Shown here piece after piece: positions 23,864 through 34,474 of a DNA stretch of 64,000 nt (the first letter of the stretch is position 1; every line of letters begins with the position of its first letter). Position numbers and translations under genes: made by a program. A model generated the notes under the pieces. It saw nothing but the letters and a program-made list of their open reading frames with translations, was not told the origin of the DNA and ran no database searches. This DNA comes from Riptortus pedestris. Its lineage: Eukaryota; Arthropoda; Insecta; Hemiptera; Alydidae. The stretch covers positions 82,922,501 to 82,986,500 of the forward strand of contig CM032233.1 in assembly GCA_019009955.1 (NCBI GenBank), in the 5' to 3' direction.

Positions 23864-24526
23864 GATCTTGTGCTTCCCCGTCATGTTAGCACATGGCATA
23901 AAGGTAATCCTGGACTTCGTTATTTTTCTTCCGGGGGCTGCTTTTTCAGGATGAGCAGCTAGAGTGGATTCGGGCAGTAAACGCCAAAACAATCCCGATT
24001 CATCAGCATTGTAGATTTGATGCGGACTCAGGTTCTTCTCCTCGATTACACGCATTAACTCCTCTTTGAAAGGCTCAATTGCACCTTCGTCACATGAGAG
24101 TTTTTCCCCTGTCAGTTTGAGACGTCTGATTCCATGTCTATGCTTAAATCTGTCCAACCACCCTTTGCTAGCCACGAAATTCTCATCACTGCCCGTCAAT
24201 TGTCGATGGAAAAACAGGGCTTTTTCACAAATCATCTCCCCACTCAATGGAACGTGAAGACGTCGCTGTTGAATGAACCATAAGTACACGGCGTTGTCTA
24301 ACTCAGCATAACACGACTTTTTCAAAGTTTTGCGAGACTTTGAACTGCTTTCGGTGGTGCTCAGGTACTTAATAATACACTCCTTATTTTTCTTGATGTC
24401 GCCAACAGTAGACTTTCCGATGCCGAAGGTTTTAGAAATTGTATCGTAGCTCTGACCACTCTCTATTAGTTTAATAATCTTGGCCTTTTCATCCAAGGAG
24501 AGAGTTTTATGCTTTCGAGGAGCCAT
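23864..24526 (-). pseudogene. Tigger transposase, N-terminal part (CENP-B HTH, start of DDE)
   Basis: This is the 5' part of a pogo/Tigger transposase, which binds the element ends and catalyses cut-and-paste movement at TA. The start is placed at MAPRKHKT; an upstream in-frame ATG lies 15 codons earlier. Residues 10-45 form a psq/CENP-B N-terminal helix-turn-helix (SYDTISKTFGIGKSTVGDIK). Residues 75-135 form the second CENP-B/Tc5 helix-turn-helix, ending WLDRFKHRHGI. Then comes the first catalytic motif, YNADESGLFWR, with Asp near residue 175. The frame is sound to TGKHKI near residue 221 and is then lost at a deletion junction, so the second and third catalytic acidic residues are absent. 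The first 220 codons have no stop, suggesting a fairly young insertion. Confidence 0.9.
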
Positions 24527-25500
24527 GATAGTGACACCGTGCAAACTACGCAACAGAAAGAAAGAGAGCACGGAACAACAACTTGTGAATCACAGAAGTA
24601 AAACAAAGTGGAAATTAGGGGAAACGGCTCACAGAACCTCACGCCTGCGCAGGGAGGGACTCGTGGCTCGCGCCAGACCTAGGAGGGGGTAGTCCCCGGA
24701 GCGTCCGGATTACCGAGGGTTCCGGATTACCGCGTGTCCGGATTAACAGGGTCCGACTGTATATATATAATTCTGCTGTACGTGTGTATGTCACTGAACT
24801 CCTGATTGGCTGGACCAATTTAAAAGAATTTTTTTTTATGCGTTTGTGTGACGCCCTGGATGGTTAAATTCACAAATCAGCCCGGCAGATGGAGCAGGAG
24901 TGGGGGTTGTAAGGGAGGTCTAAAATGAAAAATAGCGATATTTCGTTTCCTATTGGCTTTTCGGCAAATATGCACAGGGTAAAAGTTGTTTGATTTGTTA
25001 TTTAGAATAACTTTGGTTATATTAACTTTTGTTGTATAACAAAGTATAAACGAGATATACACTAAAATATTAAAGTGGGAGCCAACAATTTTATTGGACA
25101 CTAACGATTGAACCGAGCTTATGCAAAATAGCATTAATTCTTCCATGACAATAAGCTGTATTAAATTTTTTAGGTTCGAACGGGAGTGGGGGTTATAAGG
25201 TAGGCCTGAATAAAAAATTCGCGATATTTCATTTTCTATTTGTTTTAGGCAAACGTGCACATAACAAAAATTGTTTTGTTATTAAAAATATCTTTTCTTT
25301 TAACATAATATTATTAAATTTATTATCCTAATCTCTTGAAATATCATGCAGGACAACGTCTGTCGGATCCGTTAGTTATATTTATTTGTAGATTGTCGAA
25401 CTGGAAAATTCATTGTCATTGATTCGACATATTCAATTATTAATTATTCATTGAATTATATGTATAATGCAGCATGTATGGAGAGAACTGTTTATGTATT

Positions 25501-25925
25501 AGCTGGTTTCCCTTAAGGAAAATCGGCTATTGAGGTTGTGGTGATGGCGAGATGTTCGAAGAATTTCTTTATATGTCCATTGATTCTGCCCGGGAGGAAA
25601 ACTATAGGGGGGGGGGCGATCTGCATGTTAACGCTAGAGAACGTATATTTTTACTCAATCGTTACCAAACTCAATATTTATATGTTTTATGGGAAACTAA
25701 TGATCTAGTTCGTTAATTGCTGAAATCGGGAAGGTGAATTCGAAATTACTCCGTTATTATCGGTTAAATTGAAAATTTATATAAAATTGACATTATTGCC
25801 TATAAATGTTGTTACAAACGTATTTTCACTATCATGAATATTATCCGAGATATTTGTTTTGTTTTTCGTTTTCAGTACATATTTAGAAAACCTTTTCTAT
25901 CAGTCATTGCACGTAAACAGTTTTT
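25501..25925 (+). mobile_element. Rep1 5' fragment, diverged
   Basis: AGCTGGTTTCCCTTAAGGAAAATCGG opens the copy. A G10 run replaces the TA tract. It reads to TATTATCCGAGATATTTG, then stops. The 3' terminus is absent. Confidence 0.7.
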
Positions 25926-26021
25926 ATATTATATATTGTGAAACGCCTTTTTCCAATTCCAGTGTCTTAGGGAAATAATAAAACTGCAATGTATAAAATT
26001 TTCGAAATTTCGCATACTCAC

Positions 26022-26115
26022 CTGTCACTCGCTCGGCTTTTCGCATGTCTTCCCGAACAGCCTTCACATGACTCAATACTGAACCATAACTATGGTTACC
26101 CGGACACAAGGACAT
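26022..26115 (-). CDS. Candidate first coding exon of an unidentified gene
   Basis: A 94-nt exon candidate reads MSLCPGNHSYGSVLSHVKAV then REDMRKAERVTG, and ends at GTGACAG|GTGAGTATG, a near-perfect 5' splice site. An in-frame TAA lies 15 bases upstream of the ATG (TAAATCATTTATAAAATG), so the ATG would be the true start. The peptide is hydrophilic and charged with an amphipathic look and no signal peptide. It is more GC-rich than its surroundings. I do not recognise the family. The next exon would lie to the left beyond the Rep1 fragment at 25501, perhaps outside the window. It could instead be a captured exon. Confidence 0.4.
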
Positions 26116-26132
26116 TTTATAAATGATTTATC

Positions 26133-26868
26133 CTGACAAACATGCAAAATTAGCAACAAAAATGACTACTACGGGCATAACCACGTTAACGTAACCAGAC
26201 CTCAACAAGATAGTACAAACAAAAATGCTCAAAGACTCGCTGGCAAAAACACTGGTTACGTAGTTACAACAAAATATTGGATTTAAAATGCAATGTTACG
26301 GGATGGTCAAAGAGACAATACGTAGATTCAAGAAGAGACCAAGTTGTCCTCAAGACTACAAATTGGAGATGCATACCTGACACATTCTTACATAGTGAAC
26401 AAAAAAGGACAAGCCTACTTGTACTCATTGCAACACTGGACTAACTGTAAAACACCTACTAACAGAATACAGATTACCAACTTACTTAAACTTTCCACAT
26501 GACTTGAAAGAACTACTGCCTATAGCCCTCATATCGCCTCTATTCTGACATATTTAAAAACAAGAGGGCAGTTGAAGAATATTTAATTACATATTTTACA
26601 ATTTTTAATGTGTGCGCGTGCATACATGTGTGTGGTGTGTTTAAATCTGAATGATATATCCCTGTTTTTTATGAATAGTTATTGTTTCTAAGTTACCAAA
26701 TTTTCTTTTCACTTATTTATTTACCACTTATATTGTTACAGTATTTTCCTTATATTATTTTGGTTGTTCGATTTTTTGTTAATTTGTTTACTTGTTTATC
26801 CTTCAACCTTTAAGAAGAGCCAGGTCACCACAGTTGCAGAGCTCTACATAATAAATAAATAAATAATT
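26133..26868 (+). pseudogene. 3' end of an I/Jockey-like non-LTR retrotransposon (5'-truncated)
   Basis: Frames with shifts show the end of the RNase H region (DKHAKLATK). The C-terminal ORF2 signature follows: RLQIGDAYLTHSYIV, then C-x2-C-N...LTVKHLLTEYRLP. Stops and frameshifts are common. The tail is (TAAA)n at 26848-26868, a typical 3' end for I-clade elements. A related relic lies at 52619-53236 on the other strand. No activity is possible from this fragment. Confidence 0.7.
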
Positions 26869-27463
26869 CTGTTAAACTGGCCAGACTTAGTAAAAAATTG
26901 AGATGTTAAACATTTCGCTTCCTAGACCCCGGTTGTATAATTTCTTCGGCAGAAAAGCTGGATAAACTTAAGCATTTACGTTTTCTTTTTTACACTCCTT
27001 CATACAGGATAGAAGGCTGTGGGTATAAATGAACTTTTTGTTCATACCCACCTTGCTACATCAGGAGTAGGTAAAAACTCTCTAGCTAGCAACCTGTTCA
27101 ACCAAGCAGCTCACCTGGCCTAGGTCATTTTAATCATTAACTAATTTAAAAATAGTTCGTTTTGAGTCTCAGATGCACATTTTTCTATTTTACTATATAA
27201 ATTAAGGATTCTCATTAAGTTTGAGAACTAATAAGGATAAACAGATGATTAAACTCCGTGGTCCAAAACATTGAATTATATATAACCCATAAATGAGGAA
27301 GGTTGTTAAAAATAAAAATAAAATCGAAAAAAAAACAAAAAAAAAAGTTTCATTAAACGGTTTTGGTGGCACCTTTTATTAATCCTCAAATATAATGCGA
27401 CATTTTTAAAAATTATTTATACTACTAAAAATAACTAAGTTAGATAATTTTAATAAGCCCAAT
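26869..27463. other. Unassigned DNA
   Basis: It contains a small hairpin at about 27018-27052 (GTGGGTAT...ATGAAC / GTTCATACCCAC). Nothing else is recognised. Confidence 0.35.
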
Positions 27464-28050
27464 TATCAGATTTCCCTTAAGGGAAATCCGCTATTGCGGT
27501 CATACTCATGACGCGACTTTCAAAAAATGTCTTTAAATGTCCATCGATCCTGTCCAGGAGATGACGAAAATGAGGTCCATTCCAAATTATATATATATAT
27601 ATGTCTGTTAACATTCCAGCGGTCACAATTTTTGTTTAATCGTTACCAAACTCAGCATTTAATCGTTTTATGTAAAAAGGAAGATCAAGTCCATTAACAG
27701 CTGAAATCGGACCAGTGGGAGGGGCGTTTAGAGGGGGAATTTTGAAAATTTGAAATATATCCGTTACTATACGTCGGGTCGAAAAATTGTATAGAACCAA
27801 TCTTATTGCAAATTAAATTTACTATAACTATTGTTATACACATTTATTCTCTATCTTGAATATAAACCGAGATATTTGCATTTTTATTAAGTGTAACAGA
27901 CGAGCTATGGTCGCTACAAATTGTTCCCGCCGAAAGCTAGTTCGGCCGTTTCCTTAACTCTTCGGCATTCGTATGGAGATTTCACTATTGTATAACTTTA
28001 CGTGGGAAATCTGCTTAGTTTACGCTGCCCGTGCATTCGTGGACTTTTTT
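27464..28050 (+). mobile_element. Rep1 copy, short subtype
   Basis: From TATCAGATTTCCCTTAAGGGAAATC to GGGAAATCTGCTTAGTTTACGCTGCC and GGACTTTTTTTT. The hairpin is decayed on the right side. The TA tract is short (27589-27600). Confidence 0.85.
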
Positions 28051-28342
28051 TTACTTTCGTTTTCTTGTTAAAAGCTCTTATTAAAATTTATATCTTAGTA
28101 ATATAGCACTTGCTAGAGGTTAAATTTGTAAGACGAATCATTAGTAAGCTATTTAGAATAATATAACTCATGGCGGCAATAAGTTGAAATTTAACCGAAA
28201 ATCTAAATTAAATTAAGTATTGTCGTAAGGCCGTGTCTCCGCCATCCAACCTACAATCATTGCGATAATGAGCACTGTACTTTTCGAGGTGTACGTATTA
28301 ATAAATTGAGGGTTAGCCTTTGCTGATGGTGTGTTCATTATT

Positions 28343-28613
28343 AGCAGATTTTCCTTAGGGGGAATTTCCCCCTAATATTCGAAATATCTTCGTTGTTATT
28401 CGGCGGATCGAAAATTTTTTTCAATAATCTTATCGCAAATGTTATGTTCTACAAATGTTGGTCTATACCGGTTTTCATTACCTTGATTCTGAACCGAAAT
28501 ATTTCCATTTTTAAATCAGCTATTGAGGTCGTGCTCATGACGTGATTTTCCAATTTTTTCTTCAAATGTCCATCAATCCTACCTAGGAGAGGACGAAAAA
28601 GAGGTCGGTTCAA

Positions 28614-28655
<42 letters not shown>

Positions 28656-29586
28656 GTTTAATCGTTACCAAACTCGATATTTAGTCGCATTATGTAAAAA
28701 GAAAGATCAGGTGTTAACGGCTGAAATCGGACAAGGGGGAGGGGGGGGGGTTAAGAGGGGAAGAAATTCGAAATATTTTCGTACCATAGGTCGGATCAAA
28801 CAATTGTATAGAACCAATCTTGTTACAAATTAAATGTACTATAAATATTGTTCTATACCTTTATTCACTATCTTGAATATTAACCGAGATATTTGCATTT
28901 TTCAGTTCTCACCCATCAGCAAACCGCCACTTCTACTCGTGTTACATAAACAATACTCTGTTACATAATAAATAACATTATTCAAAGTTTAAATACCAAA
29001 AATTGTATTCAAGAGACCTTTATTATACGAGATACATGCAAATATGTCCTATTGACTCCCCCACCCCCGTCTTAGGCTATTGGACTGGATTGATTGAGAT
29101 AACAATTATTCTGACTCATTATTAATTACAGTACTAGATATAGTAAATAGTTCTCAATAAAATTAATATGTTATATTCTGATATATTTCAGTAATTGTTT
29201 TTCTATCCGGTGTGAGGCGGGCAAACCCGTTTGTTTACATTTCTAACCTAACACTTCCTGTAGGCAGGTTATTGAAATTGGATGAAACATTTCTTATTTC
29301 CGTTTGTATTTATTCACGGTGGTGTTGTGTTACCAGTATGTAGATTTACTACATTACTAAACTTCAAGAGGGAAATCTGCTTCATTTAGGCAGCTCCTGC
29401 GTGACGGACCTTTTAGTTTTCACCTTTCAGAAAACCCCCACTCCTACTCATGTCATATTAACAATAAGCTGTTAGTTCATGAAGCACATTATTTGAAAGC
29501 TAATGTTGTTCTCATTGAACTTTTAGGTTTTGAGATAAATTCCAATCTGTTTAGTTAACGCAGCCCCAGCGAGACGGAGTGTTTTT
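28343..29586 (+). mobile_element. Rep1 copy carrying a nested Rep1
   Basis: Outer 5' part 28343-28512 (AGCAGATTTTCCTTAGGG to GAAATATTTCCATTTTT). A second copy occupies 28513-29412 (AAATCAGCTATTGAGG to GTGACGGACCTTTT). The outer 3' part then resumes at AGTTTTCACCTTTCAGAAAACC and ends AACGCAGCCCCAGCGAGACGGAGT at 29586. The joint is in the internal T-run GCATTTTTCAGTTTTC, the same position used by the nested copy at 7637. Confidence 0.78.
28513..29412 (+). mobile_element. Rep1 copy, long subtype, nested
   Basis: It lacks the first 20 bp of the 5' palindrome. It has (TA)n at 28617-28652, a G9 run near 28741, the C-rich block near 29057 and a good 3' end (GGGAAATCTGCTTCATTTAG, GACGGACCTTTT). Confidence 0.85.
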
Positions 29587-30334
29587 TTCAAAACGTCAAA
29601 CAATTTGAGCTCTCTGTCCACTGATGCGCCTATCTCATCCTACAAGTATATAAAACATACGCCCATAATTGATTCATTATTCCTCATTATTATTTTAAAT
29701 TTTAGAGAGTTGAAAGTTTTAGGAAAATAAGAAGATAACACTTTATATATATTTATAAGTCTTAACTGAAGGAGAAAATTAAAAAAAATAAAACACTGGG
29801 TAAGAAGGAATAACATCTTCATTAAAAGTGAAATTTTTATAGGTTCATTTTTATTTGAAGGCCCTACGACAGACCAATAATATTTGAAATAAAAAGTAGC
29901 ATATAATCGGTAATAAAGACTCCCCCGAAGCCATACGTAAAGCCCCGGGCTCTACGAACGATCTCTTAATAAAGATTATATAGCTATTTTTAGGGCGGCC
30001 TATTTTTTGTTTGATTTTTTCATCCATCGCGTCTTGACCAAACCTTTTATACTTCCTTTTCTCTTTCTACTTCTCACACGTCAAGTGGGTTCATTTTTTA
30101 TTGCCTAGAGTAGGGTATGCTAGCCAGGTGAGCCCAGGCTTCATGTTAACACTTAGAAGGGGATTATTATTAAATTGTTATACATTATTTCGTTATAAGA
30201 GATGGTAATCCCACTCGAGATTTCTATGCTTAATAAGACAGGACATCGTTATTTAGATTAAGCCAAACTAATGTATATTTAATCCAACATTTGTATATTT
30301 ATGACATGATATAATCGTAATTCATTATATTGTT
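29587..30334. other. Unassigned DNA
   Basis: No gene is supported; a 60-codon minus frame at 29640-29822 is AT-driven. Nothing else is recognised. Confidence 0.4.
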
Positions 30335-30479
30335 AGCAGATTTCCCTTAAGGGAAATGAGCTATTGAGGTCGTACTCATGACGCAATTTTCGAAATTTTT
30401 CTTCAAATGTCCGTCGATCCTACCCAGTAGATGACGAAAATGAGGTCAGTTCAAAACTGCATATTATATATATATATAT

Positions 30480-30517
<38 letters not shown>

Positions 30518-31340
30518 CCGCTCTAGCTGTCGCAATTTTTTTTATCGTTACCAAACTCGATATTTAGTCGTTTTATGTAAAAAAAAAAAAAAGATCATGT
30601 TTGTTAATGGCTGAAATGGGTCCAGGGGGAGTGGGAGATGGGGGGGGGGTTTAGAGGCGGAGAATTTTTAAAATTCGAAATTTCTCCGTTACTACAAGTC
30701 GGATCAAAATAGTATATAGAATAAATCTTATTGAAAATAAATGTACTATAAATATTGTTTTATACATTTTTTTCCTATCTTGAATATTAACCGAGATATT
30801 TGCATTTTCCAGTTTTGTTTGGCTTCAGTAAATACCCACTTATACTCGTGTTACGTAAAAAATACTCTGTTACATAATAATCCACTTTATTCAAAGGTTA
30901 AATACCAAATATTGTTTTCCATAGACCTGTATTATACGAGATACATGAAATATGTTCTTGTGCCCCCCCCCCCGTCTTAAATTCTTGGACTAATAAATTT
31001 TGATTGATTGAAATAAAATTTATTCTGATTTATTATAAATCACTGTACTAGATATAGTACATAATTCTCAATAAAATTAATATGTTATATTCTGATATGT
31101 TTCAGTTATTGTTTTTCTTTCCGGTGTCGGAAAGAAAACCGATAGCTGAAAGCCGTTGTCAGACCTGTTTGTTTACATTTGAGCCGCTTCCCACCGGGGG
31201 GGGGGGAGATATGTTATTACCGTTTGTATTTATTCACCTAATATTCACGGTGGTGTGTTAGCAGTATGTAGGCTTATCTATTATTAAAATATACGTGGGA
31301 AATCTGCTTAGTCTACGCAGTCCCTGCGTGATGGACTTTT
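30335..31340 (+). mobile_element. Rep1 reference copy, long subtype (HINE-like)
   Basis: The best plus-strand long copy, 1,006 bp. In order it has: target T, AGCAGATTTCCCTTAAGGGAAAT palindrome; GTCGTACTCATGACGC; CATTTGAAG-type block; GTCCGTTCAAA; (TA)n (30464-30515); CCAAACTCGATATTTAGTCG; G-runs; a CTCCGTTACTA block; GCATTTTCCAGTTTTG with the internal T-run; C12 run at 30963; ACAGATATGTTTCAG; GGGAAATCTGCTTAGTCTAC; hairpin CGCAG-TCC-CTGCG; GATGGACTTTT. The 5' AGCAGATTTCCC is inverted near, but not at, the 3' end, just before a hairpin. This asymmetric layout is what defines Helentron-derived HINE elements. No protein is encoded, so movement would need a Helentron in trans. Confidence 0.9.
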
Positions 31341-31469
31341 AATATTATCATTAGTTCAGCATGCGTTCTAATTTGAATATGTAGGTTTGTATAATTTTGT
31401 ATAATCTTCATAGTTTCATGGGAAGGGTCATAAATAAAAAAAACATTTTTTCCGCGCAAACTTAAATCG

Positions 31470-31511
31470 TAATGCCTTACATGTTTCGTGGCTTACATAC
31501 CACCTCTTCAG
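31470..31511 (-). ncRNA. Hammerhead-ribozyme-like motif
   Basis: Minus strand: CUGAAGA (fits CUGANGA), one G, helix II GUGG/CCAC with an 8-nt loop, GAAAC, then a possible short stem GUAA/UUAC. This is the best core of the three such motifs in the window. Helix I is not obvious. Confidence 0.38.
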
Positions 31512-31711
31512 GGGCCCCTATTTCAAAAAATAATAACATTAATTTAACAAAACCCTATGGTAATTCTTTCCTAGATACTGTATTAAAAAACAGAAATTAA
31601 ATACCTCATTCATATATTCTGAAACATTTTATCTTAAAATGATCGATTTTAAGTCTTGACTCGAAATAAGTGAGTTCAAGGTTGTCCTGTAAATAATCGG
31701 TCTCTAATCAG

Positions 31712-31805
31712 CTGACTTAACCTATTTCGGGAACCTCAGTATCAACGACCTCCTCAGTGAGGACAGTCGCAACGATTGTAAGAGGGAAACGAGCACTTCA
31801 GAAAT
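31712..31805 (+). CDS. Weak candidate internal exon
   Basis: A 94-nt stretch lies between CTCTAATCAG and AT|GTAAGTACC. One frame is open throughout, reading DLTYFGNLSINDLLSEDSRN then DCKRETSTSE. A second frame is also open over most of it, so coding is uncertain. No family is recognised. Confidence 0.2.
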
Positions 31806-31864
31806 GTAAGTACCAATCTGTAATTAGATTTAATAAATATATCAATTAAGTAGGCACTTATTAA

Positions 31865-32050
31865 TACAGGGCCCCTCACCCCTACTGTCATATTGACAAT
31901 AAGCTGTTATGTTATATTAGAAAACACTTTATATAAAGCCTAAATTCTTAATACTGCTCTCATTGAATTTGTACGTATTAGGATAAGTACAAACACGTTA
32001 CACACGTGGGAAATCTGCTTATTTACGCAGCCTCTCCGTGACGGACTTTT
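31865..32050 (+). mobile_element. Rep1 3' fragment
   Basis: The third-type 3' region (TATTGACAATAAGCTGTTAT...CTCATTGAATTTGTACG) leads to CGTGGGAAATCTGCTTATTTACGCAGCC and GACGGACTTTT. Confidence 0.75.
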
Positions 32051-32570
32051 CCGTTCAGTTCTTGAAATATGTAGAGCAAGGGAGAACAAAATATTATGTA
32101 TAATAATATTCATAATTGTGTTATGTTTTTGAATATAACCAATAACTGCATTTACGAAATATTTTGGTATATTTCGAGGATTAAACTTCCTCAAACATCG
32201 TTCCTTTTGGTTGGAGTGTTGATTCCAAGCACTATAGCCCCATGGACCAGTGTTTTGTGTACTGAAACTAGCATTTAATACAAAGGCTTTAGTAGAACAA
32301 GCAATTCAGCCGTTCCAATATAGTTCAAATTTAGGTGGTCCTTTAGTCCCTCCCCCCATGAAAGAGCTAGCAATATTTCAGAGAATCCATGAAAAATAGA
32401 GAACTTCTAATGGTAATAGAATTACAGGAAATAGAAATTATTTCGAAAGTATTATAAACTAAGTTTCATCCATTCATTATAGTTATATACCTTCAAAATA
32501 TAATATAAGTCCCACAGCTGTGTTGTTGGAAGTGAAGAATATTTTTACTTGGAGAGAGAAAAAGGAGCTG
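32051..32570. other. Unassigned DNA
   Basis: No gene or repeat is recognised. Confidence 0.4.
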
Positions 32571-33353
32571 TGCAAACTAAGCAGAATTCCCAAGTGCTGG
32601 TATAACACTCGTGATCACATATCACCACGTATGTTCTCTGTATATGAAAATAATCCGATGATTAGAAGGGGGGGGTAACCGAAAGCAGAAAAGAAGAAAG
32701 TATAAATAACTCGTTCAATACTTGAGGTACCAAAAATTGTATGAAACAACAATTGTAAAAAATCAAAAGTTTAACAGAAGTGGTTCTATAACATTATATG
32801 ATTTCTGAATTTTCTTATTCCCCTCTCTTTAAATTACCAGTTCCTATTCCTCCATTCCAGGTCCGATATCAGCCAGTAGCAATCATGATCTATAGTGTTG
32901 ACTGAAATGGTTAAATATCGAGTATGGTGCAGATCAAATAAACATTTTCGAGTTAAGAACGACAAATCTTACTTCATGACGTATTTGCATGTGTCTCACA
33001 AAGAAATAGCTAAATGAAAACCAAAGTTGGTGCTTAACCTTGGAATGAGGTGACATAAAGTAGGAGTGAGGGTTTACTGATAGCCGAAAATTAAAATATA
33101 GAAATATCTTTATGACCATCAAATATGCAATAAGATTGAATCCATACAATTCCTTTCACCCGACACATAACAACGGAGATATTTGGGATTTTCGAAATTC
33201 TCACCTTCTAAACCCCTCCCCCTCCCTCTCCTGTTAATTTCTACCATTAACGAAGTTGATCTTTATTTTTGAATAAGACGTTTACGTATCAAGTTTGGTA
33301 AAGATCAAACAAAACTTACGACCTCAAGAGCGTTAACCTACAAATATATAAAT

Positions 33354-33442
<89 letters not shown>
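32571..33442 (-). mobile_element. Rep1 copy, older subtype, 5' end lost
   Basis: It starts GCTGTGCAAACTAAGCAGA with the old-subtype GTGCTGGTATAACAC, then a long diverged body, CCCCTCCCCCTCC, and GATCTTTATTTTTGAATAAGACG. It ends in (TC)n (33358-33396) and (TA)n (33401-33442). The 5' terminal palindrome is absent. Confidence 0.65.
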
Positions 33443-33445
<3 letters not shown>

Positions 33446-33765
33446 ACCCTCCCCCCAGACAAATACTATATATCAATCCTCCAGAACTCGCGCCGTGAGC
33501 AAAATACTCACACCCAGAAGAAAAAAGTTATATCTATTATTATACGTCTTTGGCGATAGTGCTACTCTCTCTGGTATCCTTCTCTTACCATCCTCGTTGA
33601 CGCCCAATCATTAGTATAAGCTGACTGAAGCCAGGTCAAGGTTAATCAGCCGATAAAGTTAAGTGTGAGTGTTTTTCTCACAGTGCGAGTTCTGGCGCAA
33701 CGTTTTTTTTTTGGTTTATTGTGAGTGTTTTTCTCATTAAGCGAGTTCTGGTGGAAGTTTTTTTT

Positions 33766-33880
33766 AGCTATTGAGGTCGTACTCATGACGCGAGTTTCAA
33801 AAAATTTCTTCAAATGTCCATCGATCCTACCCAGGAGATGAGGAAAATGAGGTCCGTTCAAAATTATGTGTATGTATGTA

Positions 33881-33919
<39 letters not shown>

Positions 33920-34410
33920 CTGTTAACGCTCTAGCGGTCGCAATTTTTGTTTGATCGTTACCAAACTCGGAATTTAATCGTTTTATGTAAAAAGAAAGAT
34001 CAAGTTCGTTAATGGCTGAAATCGGATAAGTGGGAGGGGGGGGGTTCAGAGGGGAGATTTTTGAAAATTCAAAATATCTCCTTTATTATGCGTCGGATCG
34101 AAAAAGTGCATAGAATCAATCTTATTGCAAATTAAAGTTACTATAAATATTGTTCTATACATTTATTCTGTATCTTGAATATTAACAGAGATATTTGCAT
34201 TTGTGTTCTGTGTATGGTCGGCAGGACTCCGCCATGATCCGGACTTTCCGCCTAGAGCTCTCTGGTGGCCGTTTTCGGAACTATTCGACCCTCGTGAATA
34301 GGTTTAGAGATCCCTTCCTACTACAGCTGTCATTGGGCAGATTTCTCTACTGTAAAACATGACGTAGGAAATCTGCTTAGTTTACGCAGCCCCTGTGTGA
34401 CGGACTTTTT
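33766..34410 (+). mobile_element. Rep1 copy, short subtype, nested in PB-1
   Basis: It starts AGCTATTGAGGTCGTACTCA in a T8 run, with the palindrome missing. (TA)n lies at 33883-33915 and the G-run near 34037. It ends ACGCAGCCCCTGTGTGACGGACTTTTT. Confidence 0.88.
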
Positions 34411-34474
34411 TCTTTTTAATACGAGATTTCTTCTTATCGAACGAGTGCTTTGGTGATTTACCAAAAGATGTTTT

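Larger units (their letters stand above)
23218..24759 (-). mobile_element. Tigger/pogo DNA transposon, internally deleted
   Basis: The terminal inverted repeats match over about 24 bp with a few differences: CAGTAGGACCCCGCTAATCC at the left, and CAGTCGGACCCTGTTAATCC read inward from the right. TA target duplications flank them (23216-23217 and 24760-24761). Several CCGGATTA motifs lie just inside both ends and are likely transposase-binding repeats. Between them is a minus-strand transposase gene missing the middle of its catalytic domain. The element therefore cannot move by itself. Confidence 0.93.
23164..25375 (+). mobile_element. Helitron-A copy split by a Tigger element
   Basis: It starts A|TCTTTATATATA at 23164, the same 5' end as the Helitron at 48758, but its TA stretch is expanded. 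A Tigger sits in that stretch (23218-24759). The body resumes at ATATATATAATTCTGCTGTACG and carries GGCTGGACCAATTT, two internal units (GAGTGGGGGTTGTAAGG at 24899 and GAGTGGGGGTTATAAGG at 25186) and the end CAGGACAACGTCTGTCGG, TTAG|T (CTAG decayed). Without the Tigger it is about 670 bp. Confidence 0.8.

Noticed and set aside
27100..27120. CCAG|GTGAGC splice donors at 27110 (minus) and 30127 (plus)
   Set aside because: No open coding frame upstream that is distinguishable from chance.
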